The notes under the pieces were generated by a model. It was given only the letters and a program-made list of their open reading frames with translations. It was not told the DNA's origin and made no database searches. From NCBI GenBank assembly GCA_032164245.1, contig JAVMKO010000003.1, positions 38,070,890-38,134,889 of the forward strand: 64,000 bases of DNA, in the 5' to 3' direction. The translations under genes and the position numbers were made by a program. Position 1 is the stretch's first letter; every line of letters begins with the position of its first letter. Below, one piece after another: positions 23,331 to 35,082 of this stretch. Source of the stretch: Sternotherus odoratus (lineage: Eukaryota > Chordata > Testudines > Kinosternidae).

Positions 23331-24600
23331 AAAATTCTGAGCGGAATGCTCCGCACTTTCTGAAAATGAGGCTAACTCCTAAATCTTTTATATTTTGCTG
23401 GTAAGGATTGAAGTTCTTAAAATGTGATAAATTAAAATGCTTAGTATGCAAATAAGAATATCCCACCAGTGAATAAGTAGGTATTGGTCCACACCTAGCC
23501 TCCACTTAGCTACTTGGAAGAGCAAACCTGTTTACAATTGCTAGGAAACCAATCAGGTTGCTCCCATGGTTGAAAAATTGCTGGTTGTCTCTACCAATAT
23601 TCCTTGCCTCACTCACCATCACTAATAATAGTCTTATGCAAAACTCACCAAGCTTAAATACCCAAGTAGTTTTGGCTTCCTTTGCCAAGATCCTGTTGGT
23701 GAATGTATTCATTCTATTAGCAACAGTAGCATATCAGAAAATAGCTCTTCAAGTTTCTAAGAAAGATGCCTGAGCTTACTTTTAAGTTCATTCTTACTTC
23801 TCTCACATCTTTTCCTCAAGCTTGCACAGCTACACCAGCCTCAGCTTCAGTACTTTTGAATAATGTGCCCTTCCGTACAGTACTGCTCTATTATTTTTTT
23901 CCTTCACATTTTTATCTTCCTCATTTCACTGGACTGTAGATCCTCTGAATTACTCTGTGACATCTATTACCTAAACTCCGCTGGACACAGCTTCTTCATC
24001 TCCTTTCTACATCTTTTCCTTTCTTACTCACAACATGAGTTACTGATCACAATTTCTGGGAGTGTCACTGTGAAATACCATACCTTAATTCATGTTAACT
24101 GAGTAAATGGTGCTTGTCATTGTACTATTCCCAGTCACTGCCTTTTATGTCATGCTATTTCTTTTGTATTTGCACCTCCAGCACACTGATCTTCCATCTC
24201 ACACAAATGGTTGTCCTCTTCTGCCATTCCTTTCAAGTCAAAAGCCAACCATGTGTTGTCAATGAACCTCTCATATTAATAGATCATTCTGAGCATGTCA
24301 GTCTGTCTTGCTAAATCTAATCTCCAATTTTAGTACCATAGCCAACAGTGCTTCACCTTGACATCGAAAATATTTAATATCTTGTACCATCACACATTTT
24401 ACCCCTGACGTTTTACAAATTAATTCCCTAAAAATAATTATTTTATCTTTTATAATATAACTCTCTTGGGGAAAAGGAATTTAGAGAATGGTCTGGGGAA
24501 TGAAACAAAACTTCTCTTCGCATGCCCTTTACATGCTCTCCTCAGCATCAGTATGGTAAAATGGCCCTTTATGGTTATGTTTTCCTGCACAGCAAGTTTG
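23330..24600. other. No recognised feature
   Basis: AT-rich, with several short open frames on the + strand (23558-24314) that look fortuitous: hydrophobic, without known motifs or splice context. The end of this stretch abuts a Harbinger element. Confidence 0.45.
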
Positions 24601-26390
24601 GCCTGGTCTACACTACGCGATAAAGTCGAATTTATCCATGTTAAATCTATCCTTTCACTTTGCTGTCCTCACTACGATGCCATTTAGGTCAACCTAAAAG
24701 GGTCTTTAAATCGATTTCCAAACTCCTGCCAACAAGGGGAGTAGCACTGAAATCGATGTTTCCGGTTCGAACTAGTGTTAGTGAGGACACAATTCAACGT
24801 TACCAGCCTCTGGGAGTTATCCCAGAGTGCTCCAGTGTGACTGTTCTGGATAGTGCTCTGAACGCAGATGCACTGGGCAGTTAGACAGGAAGAGCCCTGG
24901 GAACCTTTGAATCTCACTTCCTCTTTGGCCACCGTTGCGAGATCTCCTGCACAGCTCACCGTGCAGAGCCCACCAGCAGAGGAGACCATGCAATCCCAGA
25001 ATCAAAAAAGGTCCCAAGCATGGACTGCAAGGGAAGTGCTGGCTCTGATCACCGTATGGGGACATGAATCCGTGCTGGCAGAACTGTGATCCAAAAAAAG
25101 AAATGCCAATACATATGCCAAAGTCTCCAAGGGTCTGATGGAGAGAGAGGCCACAACAGGGACGCACAATAGTGCCGTGTTAAATTTAAGAAGTTGAGGC
25201 AAGGCTATCAGAAAACCAAAGAAGCCAACGGATGCTCCGGGTCACAGCCCAAGACATGCTGCTTCTACACTGAGCTGCATGTCATTCTAGGGGGGTGCAC
25301 CACAACTACCCTACCCATGTCTGTGGACTCCACGATGGGGTGATTGTCAGCATGGCAGAGGATTTGCTGGACAAGGAACATGAGGTGGAGGAGGCCTGAT
25401 GGCAAGGAGTCTACGGAACAGGCAAGCGGAGATACCTCTCTCCCCGAAAGCCGGGAGCTGTTCACCCTGGAGCCGGTAACCTCCCAACCCTCCCAGGACG
25501 GTATCCCAGGGATAGGGACGGTGTGCAAGGCAGCCCTGGAGAGTGTCCCTTGGTCAACAGAGTGCCCGCTTGACAAGCTGTTTTATTTAAATGATTACTG
25601 TGCCCTGAGGGCTTGGGGTGCAAGAGTGTCTCTATCTTTAAAGAAATCCTCCCAGCAGTTCCCCGAGTATTTTGTGTGGGCGGGGGGGATTTGAATCTGG
25701 ATGGCCAGCAGCATCTGGGACTGTTGGACCATGCGTTCTCTGACTGCAATGGGGAAGTGGGGCACAGATGCCGTGCTGTAACCATCTGGCTAGGAAGGAT
25801 CTTCCCCGATACCCGCCAGGCGCTGGGGGGCAGAGTGCAACTCTCATCACAGAGAACTTCTTTATTTTCTGTTTTTTTTAAATACCACTCTCCCTTTTTT
25901 TCATCCGACAGCTGAAACTGTTTCCAGCCTCTTACTCTCATCCGTGTCCCACAGGCTCTATGTAGCATCCCACCTGCATGTGCCTGCCCCATTGCATGTG
26001 CCTGCCCCATTGCCACCAGGATCCCTAAGCTGCCAGTGGCACTGCATTTGGGGAGGCCTGTGTCCATGTCCTCCTCACTCTCGTGACCGCCCTGTCTTCC
26101 CGTTCTCGCACGGGTTTTCCCTTTCTGCATACATTTCACGATAATTCGCAAGCTGTTTACAATGCCCATAATTGCTGCAATAAGCTGAGTGGGCTCCATG
26201 CCCGCACTACTATGGCGTCTGCATGGGCAGTCCAGGGAAAAGGGCAGAGCTGGCAGTGGAAGTGTTCGAATAAAGATGAAAGTTGAAAGACGAGAGAAGA
26301 GATGAGAAGAGAAGAGATGCCACTCGGTCACCAGACTTGACGTACTTTTCAGGAGTGCTTGGAGCATGGCAGGATAGCAGCCGTAGGGCG
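24600..26390 (+). mobile_element. Decayed Harbinger (PIF) transposon or derivative
   Basis: Starts with ggcctggtctacactacg, the Harbinger-type terminus of this genome, followed by an untranslated stretch with cagcctctgggagttatccc. It then carries a Myb/SANT-like gene remnant at 24988-25330 and a trailing segment to about 26390 with no transposase seen. It includes a short direct repeat of gcatgtgcctgccccatt (25977-26013). The right terminus was not found, so the 3' limit is a guess. Confidence 0.7.
24988..25330 (+). pseudogene. Harbinger Myb/SANT-like DNA-binding protein, broken
   Basis: From ATG at 24988 the frame reads MQSQNQKRSQAWTAREVLAL and ends ESVLAEL before TGA at 25087. The pattern W-T-x-x-E-V-x-x-L-I-x-V-W-G is that of the Myb/SANT-like (trihelix) proteins encoded beside the transposase in Harbinger elements, which help import and DNA binding of the transposase. 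Beyond the stop, same-frame and shifted-frame pieces continue: RNANTYAKVSKGLME, then KTKEANGCSGSQPKTCCFY and LHVILGG, typical of the second half of the domain. At least one stop and one frame change make it non-functional. The TGA lies where related proteins have arginine, consistent with CpG decay (inference). Confidence 0.75.
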
Positions 26391-27099
26391 AGTTATGCTG
26401 ATGCCACCAGAATAGATATTCTGGCCAAACAATGAGAGTTTACCGACCTTCGATTGCTCCTCTGGGCAATCCATGGAGTTCTGTGGCATAGAGGTGGAAG
26501 GAACTGAGGTGGTAAAAAACCATCACTGAGACATGATAAATTAATCCCTTCTCTTGACTTCCTAGAGATTCTCAAAAAGTCAAATGACATTATCAGATTG
26601 CTACTGATTGAATACAGTAGAATTTCATCTAAATACATTTGACCAACTTACTGTACATTTTTTCTGTTGCAGCCCTGATGGTCTCATTACAATTTGGTCA
26701 GTCCAACCCCAGAGAGAATTTGTATTTCTTCGAAGACTCTAGACAGTTGCTATGTGCCCACAATTGGGAAACCTAGGAAATATCTCTGCACTTCACATGT
26801 GAGAAATCACCTAGCTAACTCAGATCAGGAAGGTAAACAAAACAATTCAGACTGCCTGCCTCCAGACTGAACCCCACAGGTCCAAAGACTCACCCTGGTA
26901 CATCTTCATATGATGGGCATATCCAACTAAATTCTCAAGTTCTCCAGGGCAGTGCGACTTGTAACTCTTCTCCCTTAACTATGTTGTGACAGTCCTTCCT
27001 AGAGTAGCACTTATCGAGGTAGTCTAGAAAGAGACTAATCTCTTCCTCTCTCCCTTATAGCTGAATCCTATTTTAAAGCCATTCAACTCTGCAACACTT
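26390..27099. other. No recognised feature
   Basis: Mixed-composition DNA with no coding, RNA or repeat signal that I can identify. Confidence 0.5.
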
Positions 27100-27371
27100 A
27101 GGGCATGGCTACATTGGAAAATTAAAAGCGCAGTTGTGAGAGCACTCCCTCAGCAGCGCTTTGAAATGTGAGTGTGGTCACACGGAAGGGGTAATCCACC
27201 TCCATGAGGGGATCTGAGCACTGGGAGTGCAGATCCCAGCACTGGGAGCCTGTCTACACCTACGCTTAAAACGCTCAGACTTGCACTCGCGGGTGTGTGT
27301 GTGTGTGTGATTTTTCACACCCCTGACCCAGCAAGTTAGAGCTCTATAAAATGTAAGTGTAGCCAAGCCCT
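27100..27371. mobile_element. Harbinger-type MITE
   Basis: Left end agggcatggctacatt and right end agtgtagccaagccct are inverted repeats. The interior includes ctgagcactgggagtgcaga, with a short (GT)n run at 27291-27309. No coding capacity. Target duplication unclear. Confidence 0.8.
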
Positions 27372-28184
27372 GAGTAGAGGTCTGGGAAGGAGACTGTGCC
27401 TTTTACCTATAAAATGTCTGCAGCAACTAAAACTGGTTCTATTAAGAACTCATTTATCTTAAAGAATTTGTGATTGTAAAACTAATAGCCCTAATAGAAT
27501 TTGATCTGTGACATTTTTACAAGTGGTGTTCTTGCTACATGGTTGGTGCATTCTATGTATATTGAATCATCTGTCATGAGGAGATTTAAAGCATGCAGAA
27601 CCAATTTTTCAAGGAGCACTGTTCTTCTCTCTTCAGTAAGCCCATTAGCTCAACACTGTGGCCTCAGATCCAGTTCTTGACTTTCAGTATTAGTAGCGGG
27701 GGCTATTATCCTTACTAGATAGCAAACTCTGTGGATGCTTGATTATCTTCAAATGATTTAATGGTGGTTCAAGAATTTTACTTCTGCTTCCAATCTGGCC
27801 TCCACAATGAATGTAGCATTACCGGGTAATGTTAAAAAACAAAACCCCTATAGTCATGCTGAAGTTCAGTTTGGGCAAATCCTGTAGTTTTCAATGAGAT
27901 TTTATGGCAAGCCTGTTGCTATTTTGCTGAATAGTTTCCATAATCATTATGCAATACTTTTCAAAAAGCTCAAAACTTAACACCATCAATTTTGAAGTTT
28001 TTGTTTTTTTAGAAGAAATTAGCTTTTCTTACTTTAGTTAACATATACTTCTCTGAGTCATTGCTCTTCCTAGCCTTGATAATGACTCCATGACAATTGC
28101 TTTTTCCAGTACAAAGTCCCTGATTGTTTGTGTATATGTATGTGTGAGTGAGAGAGCTAGAGATGAATCAAGATCTTGTTATGC

Positions 28185-28345
28185 AATACAGGCATGTCGC
28201 GTCTTACGCAAGGGTTAAGTTCCGCGATTACTGTGTAAAGCGGAAATCGCGTATAGCCAAAACCCCTCCCCTTTTTTTCTTTTTATTTGCTGATCGTGTA
28301 AAGCTGAAATCGCACATGTTAAATGCGCGAATGCTTCGACTTTCC
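28185..28345 (+). mobile_element. CpG-rich DNA-element end, unclassified
   Basis: The block acaggcatgtcgcgtcttac then ttccgcgattactgtgta and gtaaagcggaaatcgcgta is CpG-rich in AT-rich surroundings and contains related sub-words (taaagcggaaatcgcg versus taaagctgaaatcgca about 55 bases later). It looks like one end of a DNA transposon, without a visible partner end. Confidence 0.4.
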
Positions 28346-28349
28346 TGTT

Positions 28350-30885
28350 TTACCCTAGAATTGTTCTTCTTTCAGTTGCCTTCCTCCTTGTGTTCACAGC
28401 TGTAGAAAATATTGGATTATGAAGTCTAGGTCCTGATACCAGTAAAACAATCCTAGGTGTTCAGAATTGTTGCTAGAGACCAATTTTATTCTGACAAAGG
28501 GTAAAATAAACAAACTCTCAGCCTTACGTAGAAAGATTTACATTATTAGTGGCATCTTAAAAACAAAGATGTGATTCTGCATTGAAGATCACAGTGACTG
28601 CTTTGTGTTTATTTCTCAAGGACTACAAAACCAAAGCTGTATTCTGACACTCAGGTAGACTGTAAAAGTGTATGATGGACAGTTTGGAAGACCCAATTCT
28701 GGCAACCTGGGAATTGTCAGCATAACACTACAAGGTACTAAGGGGATAATTATAATCCATTACCACCTTGCTTGAAATGAAATTCACTGGTGTAAGTATC
28801 TTCAGGGCATTTCCATTACTTTCACTTTCAAGGACATTGAAATATTTCAATATATGCATTTCAATTACAGATTTCTAAATGTGTTTTAAATTGTAAAAAA
28901 AATCCAAAACACAATACTCCACTGAATACGTGCCCCTTCTGGGGAAAGGATGAGAGAACAAACACATGACAGATGTTAGTCATATTGTGTAACTAACTGA
29001 TGCACTGATACTATAATGATGAGCACATTTTAAGAATCTGTATGCCACAGAATAAAGCATGTAATCTGTAACTGCCACTGAGTGGCTTTCCTGAAAATGA
29101 GTTGCCTTTTGCCTACAATCTAAATGAATAAAAACATGGAGCATTTGTATGATTTTAAACAAAGAGGTTTCTGTGTTGTGGTGCTGTGCCATGGTGGTAG
29201 CCTTGCATGCAAACACTGAAGGACAACACTTGAGTGATACTAAATCTAAATCTATTCTCACTCTAAATGGGGATTTTATGTGTAATTCACAGTGCTTCAG
29301 TCAAAAGGATCCACAACATTAATTAGCTGCATGGAAAAATGACTTCCTCCTACAAGCTCCTTTGCAGCTGTCTGCACAGTTAGATTAGTTCTAACTTAAT
29401 CTCTATGAACCAGTAATAAATTAGAAGCCAATGGCAACCTGTTCAGATACTTGGGTGGGGGGGAGGATAAGGGAGGGTGGGGGAAGAAGAATAGAGGAAT
29501 GTGAGCCTTTTGTTGTTCAATAGTGACTCTTTCCAGCATTTGATTCAAAGTTGATATGAGTTCTGAAAGGGGTCCTGGCCAATTCTCTTGGTAATTAAAA
29601 TATGGGTGTTTTTTTTCAGTGGGTAAAGGAGGAATAAAACAGATGTCGTTATTGTGTTTATGGATGGGTATCTTACAATGCAGTGGGTTAAAACAATTGT
29701 GACTGCATATTAGCTGACTCCAGCAAAGATGATTTACTCAGTAAATTAGCCATCTGTGCAAGAAAGAAGATATTTACTTTATAGACTTTAAATCAATTAA
29801 ATCCACAGAATTATTATAATGACATATTACATTACATCGTTAGGAAACCGGGTGATGAACTGTTACATTGTTAGAAAACAGGGTGATGAACACCATAGGA
29901 ATTTAGTTTGTAGAAAGCTTCCATTTCCAATCGATGGGTGTCATTTTCACCACTGTGAATAGTGGTGTCCAAATAGTTAGCATCAACCCTGATTATTGGA
30001 CTAAAAAATTATCTTCCTCATAAGCGACATTGTTTGAAGAGATTGTTTCAAGGGCATAGTTCTCTTGATTACAGCCAGTTGTTACCACTCATAGTCACTA
30101 ACAGATGTGTGATTCAGCCCCACAAGCCATTTGTCTTGGCAGGAAGCAGTCTCTTCCATTAGCATTGTTTATTGTCACTGAATTAGCATGGAGTGTATAA
30201 AGTGTATTGCAGCATGGATTTAAGATATTTTTCTGTTTTGGTCTCCAGAATAGGGTTACTTAATGGTGATCTTTAAATATACTTTACATTGTCATTGTCT
30301 TGTTTTATTGGTTTGTATTTTTTATGGGACATCTGAAAGAAGGAAAGTATGTTCTATAAAAGAAATATGTATTAAGATCTTTGCCTGCTTCTGGGTTCTT
30401 ACTGAATCTGTCTGTGGGAAGTTTAGAGCTCATCTAGCTTCTACCTGGAGAGAAACATTAGAATAGCAGTATTTTGGTTCACATATACTGCCCAAGTGAT
30501 CAATTACTCACATCGAAGCATGTTTGACACTTTGTGCCTACAAGTACTGAGCGTAGTGTGCTTTGGAATGCCACCGAGCGACTCTGGAGCACTGAAAGAT
30601 TACAGTGTGTGTCAAAAACAAAGGATCTTTCCTTGAAGGAAGAGCATGGTCTGAATTAATTTAATCCATTGTTGACATGAGACATTCTTCTCTACAGCTA
30701 GTAGTAGGCTATAAGAAGTACCTAGGTGATGGAGCATGTGTGACAGACTCATGAGTCCAGTGCTGGAGGCTGAGCATGTAAATATGAGTAAATCACTCAT
30801 ATTTAAATATAAAACTGGCTGTAGTTTCTGTTTCTCCACTTAAAAAGGAAAAACTAAGCAAACAGATGTAATGGATGCATTGCAA
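28350..30885. other. No recognised feature
   Basis: About 2.5 kb of AT-rich DNA with a short G-rich patch at 29453-29485. A 93-codon minus-strand frame at 28980-29261 has no features I recognise. Confidence 0.5.
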
Positions 30886-30888
30886 ATA

Positions 30889-31714
30889 CAGTAAAACCTC
30901 GATTTAACGGACTTCGGATGCAACGGACAAAATTTTTAAGAAAGTCTGATGCATCCGAAATCCGTTTGTCGAGGGCTGGCTGCCGGCTCCCCGCTGCCGC
31001 CCAGGTCCAGGCAGTGGGCGGGCTGACTGCAGGCTCCCCACTGCCGCCCGGGTCCAGGCAGCGGGTGGGCTGGCTCCTGTCTGCGGTCGGGCGGGCTGGC
31101 TGGCTGCCGGGTCCCGCCTGCGGGCGGGCTGGCTGCCGGCTCCCGCCCGGGTCCCGCCCGTGGGCGGGCTGGCTGCCAGCTCCTGCCCGGGTCCCGCCCG
31201 CGGGCGGGCTGGCTGCCGGCTCCCGCCAGCTGCCCGGGTCCTGGCAGCCAGCTGGAGCCCCGAGACCCAGGGAGCGCGGCGGCTGGAGCCGCGAGCCCCA
31301 GGGAACGCGGATCAAGCCGCGCTCCCCGGGCAGCGGATGGAGCTCTAAGGAGCGCGGCGGCTGGAGCCCCGAGGAGCGAGGCTTGAGCCACGCTCCACGG
31401 GCGGCGGATGGATCCCCGAGCCCTGGCCGCCAGCGGGGACTGGGGCCGGGGTGCAGCCGGCAGCCCACCCGCGGCGTGGACTGGGGCCAGGGCGCAGGGG
31501 GGGTCTGCGGCACGGTTTTTTTTTTGTTTGTTTAAAAATTAAAAAATCGGCGGCTTTTCAGCAGAGGGGAAGTACAGTAAAACCTCGATATAAGGACTAA
31601 TTGGGCGGGCTGCTGCTCCCACAGCTTGGGTTTTTTTTATTAGTAAATAACGGACTTTCAGCTTTAACGGACACCCCCTCGCCTGAATTAGTCCGTTATA
31701 TTGAGGTTTTACTG
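30889..31714. mobile_element. Tc/mariner-type element with GC-rich interior
   Basis: Left terminus cagtaaaacctcgatttaac at 30889, preceded by TA, and right terminus ttgaggttttactg ending at 31714, followed by TA. Bases 30970-31500 are extremely GC-rich and made of degenerate units of about 35-45 bp around cgggtcccgcccg and ggcgggctggctgccggct. A second, complete small copy with its own left terminus begins at 31575, so either a short relative inserted near the right end or the right end was duplicated. Confidence 0.8.
31575..31714. mobile_element. 140-bp Tc/mariner MITE inside the larger element
   Basis: Starts cagtaaaacctcgatata and ends atattgaggttttactg, flanked by TA at 31573-31574 and 31715-31716. 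It contains the family sub-terminal word ggacaccccctcgcctgaat, also found at 51.7 and 53.4 kb. Confidence 0.75.
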
Positions 31715-31719
31715 TAATG

Positions 31720-32370
31720 GCTTTTATTAAAGTATTGATTAATGAAACATCGGAGAGAATAAGCTTAATCAAGGTTTTTTTTTTATTTAGATTATTCTAA
31801 GCAAAGAATATAGCAACACATTGTAGAAAGGTGGTACTTACCAAGCTGATTTGGAGGCCAGTCTGCCGCTCTGCTTGACCCAAGTTTGGTTACAATTCTA
31901 CAGACCTTTATACATTGCTTGTTTACCTCGTATTACAATTTGTGGTTTAGCTCTGTGATAGGTACCATCCAGTCATTAACAAATGTCAATCTTGTTGACC
32001 ACACAACTTAGATATTCCATCATGCCCCAAATTTCCATCATAGCAATTTTAACCTGCTTATATTAGAGCTCAGCACAAGCCAAAATAAGTTTTCCATACA
32101 CCTGCACAATAAGTAATGTTTGCTCCACTGGTTTTCCATCCTATGTGTGGTTTGGCGTACAACTTAAGATAGTAGAAAGCAACTTTAAAATAGGTCACAA
32201 AAATTCATTATGCTCTTTCATTCTATAAGCAGTCTAGCAAGTAAAGTTTCATTGTCTCTCTCTTAGCACCACTTGCAAAGCTTTATGGGAGTGTTTCTTG
32301 ACAGTTCATTTAGCATAGTCATGGGAAAGTCTTACGCTTTTAACAGCATTATTTATTATTTGCATTAGTT
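31720..32370. other. No recognised feature
   Basis: AT-rich DNA; a poly(T) run at 31774-31783 and no other signal I can name. Confidence 0.4.
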
Positions 32371-32377
32371 CCCAGCG

Positions 32378-32490
32378 GCCTTATCAGATCAGCACCACCA
32401 TTATACTGGTGCCATACAAACAAGTAGTACGGTAGGATAAGTCCCTGCCCCAAAGAGCTTACTATATAAATTATGACAAGCCACAACAAA
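32378..32490 (-). mobile_element. SINE-like fragment (ccctgccccaaagagctta type)
   Basis: Contains accattatactggtgccata and gtccctgccccaaagagctt, a widespread amniote interspersed repeat that accompanies MIR-like sequence. Short and diverged; family assignment is by recall. Confidence 0.5.
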
Positions 32491-32499
32491 CTGATGTAA

Positions 32500-33580
32500 C
32501 AAATTAGCAGAGAGAGTAAAGGATGGAAGGGTTAGGGGGAAAGTGACTTGAGGGTGGTGTTATATAAATGGCTTATTGTACAGTTTGCAGGGCTGAGGTG
32601 GGCTGTTTGTTTGAAATAAACATTAGTGATGTCAGTTGTCTCAGCTGGTCACCTGTCTTTCCAATATCAGCTGGCAATTTACCAGAGGCATCACGGTAGA
32701 AGTGGGTCTGGAGGGATTTAAAATCAATGAATACAAAACAAGAACATGTATGAGATCAAATTAAATAGTAAATAACCTGTGAGAAGCTCTTGATTGAATT
32801 TTGGCCTTAACTTTCTTGCCATTTATTTTTCAATATTGATAAGGAAGGCAAAAATGTCATAACTCTTGTTCAGATGATATGTCAGACATTTCCCAACCAA
32901 TTCTTGAGAGAATTACACAGGTTATAATGTAAACCAATAGGAATTTTTCCAATTGATTATAATAACATTAGAAAAATTCCTTTGAAACTTGAAATCAAAA
33001 TTAAAAAAATCATATGGGCTTTATCATGTAGTTAGACCAAGATAAGTCTTGTTTCACACAGCTGATTGCAAGTGGAGATGTCTAACCAAAGCACTAACAA
33101 GACAGTCCCTGTGATCTTTATTGCTGATGCCACTATACCTCGTGAATGTGGAAGCTTACAATTGACACTAGTTGCAACATCACTGCATGAAAAAAAGTGA
33201 AGGAAAAATCCACAAATTATCTGATAAAAGGATGAAAAGTTGAATATATAATTATTTACATCAGAGGCAGGGGAAGGCTGGAATTTAAGGTGGCTGTATA
33301 AAAAACTGAGCACTAAATATTGTTGGTAATCTCTTTCTGGGCTCCTTTCTGAATTGACTGGGTTGAAATAGATAGGTATTGGAATACTCCTCCTCCATAT
33401 GCCTATGTACATGGGAAGAATGTGTTGATATCTAAATGGCAGCATTGTTCGCTGTGTTTTTTACAATCTGTTAAAACAGGAAAGAACTTTAGTAGAAGGA
33501 ACTGCCTGGTTACTTTCTTGTCCTTGACATTATCTAACATCCTCTCCTCTTAATTAGTTTTATATTTTATCAGTTTTTTT
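32500..33580. other. No recognised feature
   Basis: AT-rich DNA. A 137-codon minus-strand frame at 33032-33445 has no known motif, no splice context and ordinary composition; I treat it as chance, though it is the longest unexplained frame outside the transposons. Confidence 0.45.
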
Positions 33581-33604
33581 ACACACACACACACACACAC
33601 ACAC
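33581..33604. repeat. (AC)n microsatellite
   Basis: Twelve uninterrupted AC units after a T run. Confidence 0.95.
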
Positions 33605-33650
33605 TTTTCTATTCGCCCTTGCATCTTACTTTTACAAATATATGCAGAAT

Positions 33651-33731
33651 CCTGCAGAGACACGTGAGTAACTTCACACACTGGGATCAATCATATGTGT
33701 AAAGTTACTCACACATGTAAGCATCTGCAGG
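33651..33731. repeat. Old palindromic repeat (cctgcag...gtgagtaactt type)
   Basis: cctgcagagacacgtgagta at 33651 is mirrored by ttactcacacatgtaagcat and ctgcagg to 33731. It belongs to an amniote palindromic repeat group whose fuller copies contain ccattgaagtcaatgg. Confidence 0.6.
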
Positions 33732-34139
33732 ACTGAGCCATCATAAATGGTTCAGTGTATACTAGCTTGGTTTTGGCAAAGCTTTCAGTTCAAAGGGAAA
33801 AGCTACAGTAGCTGGTAATTTTAATTCAATATGAGCAGAAAGTATTTTGGATGTGAGTGACATTGGGTTCAGTGCACAGTGAGATGACATCTCTAATTTG
33901 CCATTTGAAGACTGTTAGCTCTCAAGTGCCAACTCATAATTACTTACAATGATTATTTTACTGTAGGTTTTAGTGTTGAAGGATTGTATTTATAACTGAT
34001 GGCAAGGGACACTTCGAGCCTTGAATACACATTCTTTGATGGTTGTTTAAATTCAGATAAATAAATAACGTACACACAGAATAGTGCTTAAAAACTTTCT
34101 TCCATTTTGCAGAACTATTTGAGGTTCTCTATACTTTAA

Positions 34140-34425
34140 ATAGAGAATACTGGGAAAATTAGCAAGGCCTCTCAGGGCACCTGGCCAACACCCACCCACT
34201 CCAGCCTCCAGCTCCGAAGGCAGTGCAGAAGTAAGGGTAGCAATGACTTGTGACCACCCTGCAACTCTCTTTGGGGTCTCCCCAGTTGAGATACACTGGT
34301 CTCCATGAAGTCTGTATAGTAAAGGGCAAAAGCACACAAAAGACCAAATTTCATAGTGGGAGACCAGATTTCATGGTCCATTACACATTTTTCAGGGCCA
34401 TGAAGTTGGTAGGGTCCTAGTCATG
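34140..34425. mobile_element. Right half of the tagggccct DNA element
   Basis: Shares ordered words with the element at 12878-13702: cagctccgaaggcagtgcag, then gtaagggtagcaatgac, then tttcatggtccattacac, and ends with gccatgaagttggtagggtc. The left terminus is missing. Confidence 0.55.
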
Positions 34426-34756
34426 ACTACATAATGTATTAAATGGATATAGTAAATAAACTACACTTAGTAGGAAGGATTTTTATTCTCTCATTTCCAT
34501 AATTTATTTAAGAAATTTTTTCTTAATCATTTGTCATATTTCATAACGTGCATCACGTGTAATATTACCCCTCTCATGTGAAGTACATATGTACCATGTA
34601 TGCCACTTCAATAGAGCCCAGGATGTTCTGTTTCAAACACCTTGGACAGATCCTTGGATTAACTTTATCACGTGTGAACTTTTCTAGCCAGAAATATCAG
34701 TTTAACAGCAACTAAATAATTCATTGATAGGCACTATAAAGTTCTTTTTCGAGTGC

Positions 34757-34921
34757 TTGCTCATGTCCATTCCAACAAGTGTGTGCGCACCGCGCATGCA
34801 CGGTCCCGGAAAGTTTTCCCCAGCGGTACCCGTAGGGTCGGCAGGGGCGACTCCTGGAGTGGCGCCCTTATGGCAATGTATATATGCCCCTGCCGACCCT
34901 CCCCCCGCTCAGTTCCTTCTT
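34757..34921 (+). repeat. DIRS left inverted terminal repeat
   Basis: About 165 bp, nearly identical to the reverse complement of 40372-40536, with a few substitutions (gactcctggag here versus the complement of ctccaggggtc on the right). It contains tggcaatgtatatatgcccc, a TATA-like sequence about 200 bases before the gag ATG, a possible promoter. Bases 34741-34756 form a left-specific tip. Confidence 0.92.
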
Positions 34922-35082
34922 CCCGCCCATGACGGTTAGCTGGAATCCCCTTTATCTAGTAGCGGTATCCCAACCTAGTTGCTATTGTTAGTGTAAATCT
35001 GTTTATAGTTGTTCTTAGTGTTTAAGTGTTAACAGTTCTTAGATTAGATAGTTGTGTTCTATCTCAGTCCTCGCTCCGGGGC

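Noticed and set aside
25462..26367. 301-codon minus-strand frame
   Set aside because: Lies opposite the decayed Harbinger element; no transposase or other motif, and contains a simple tandem duplication.
30854..31535. Open frames of about 200 codons on both strands
   Set aside because: Pro/Gly/Ala-rich low-complexity translations of GC-rich transposon filler.
33032..33445. 137-codon minus-strand frame
   Set aside because: No recognisable motif, splice context or neighbours; consistent with chance in a 64-kb window.
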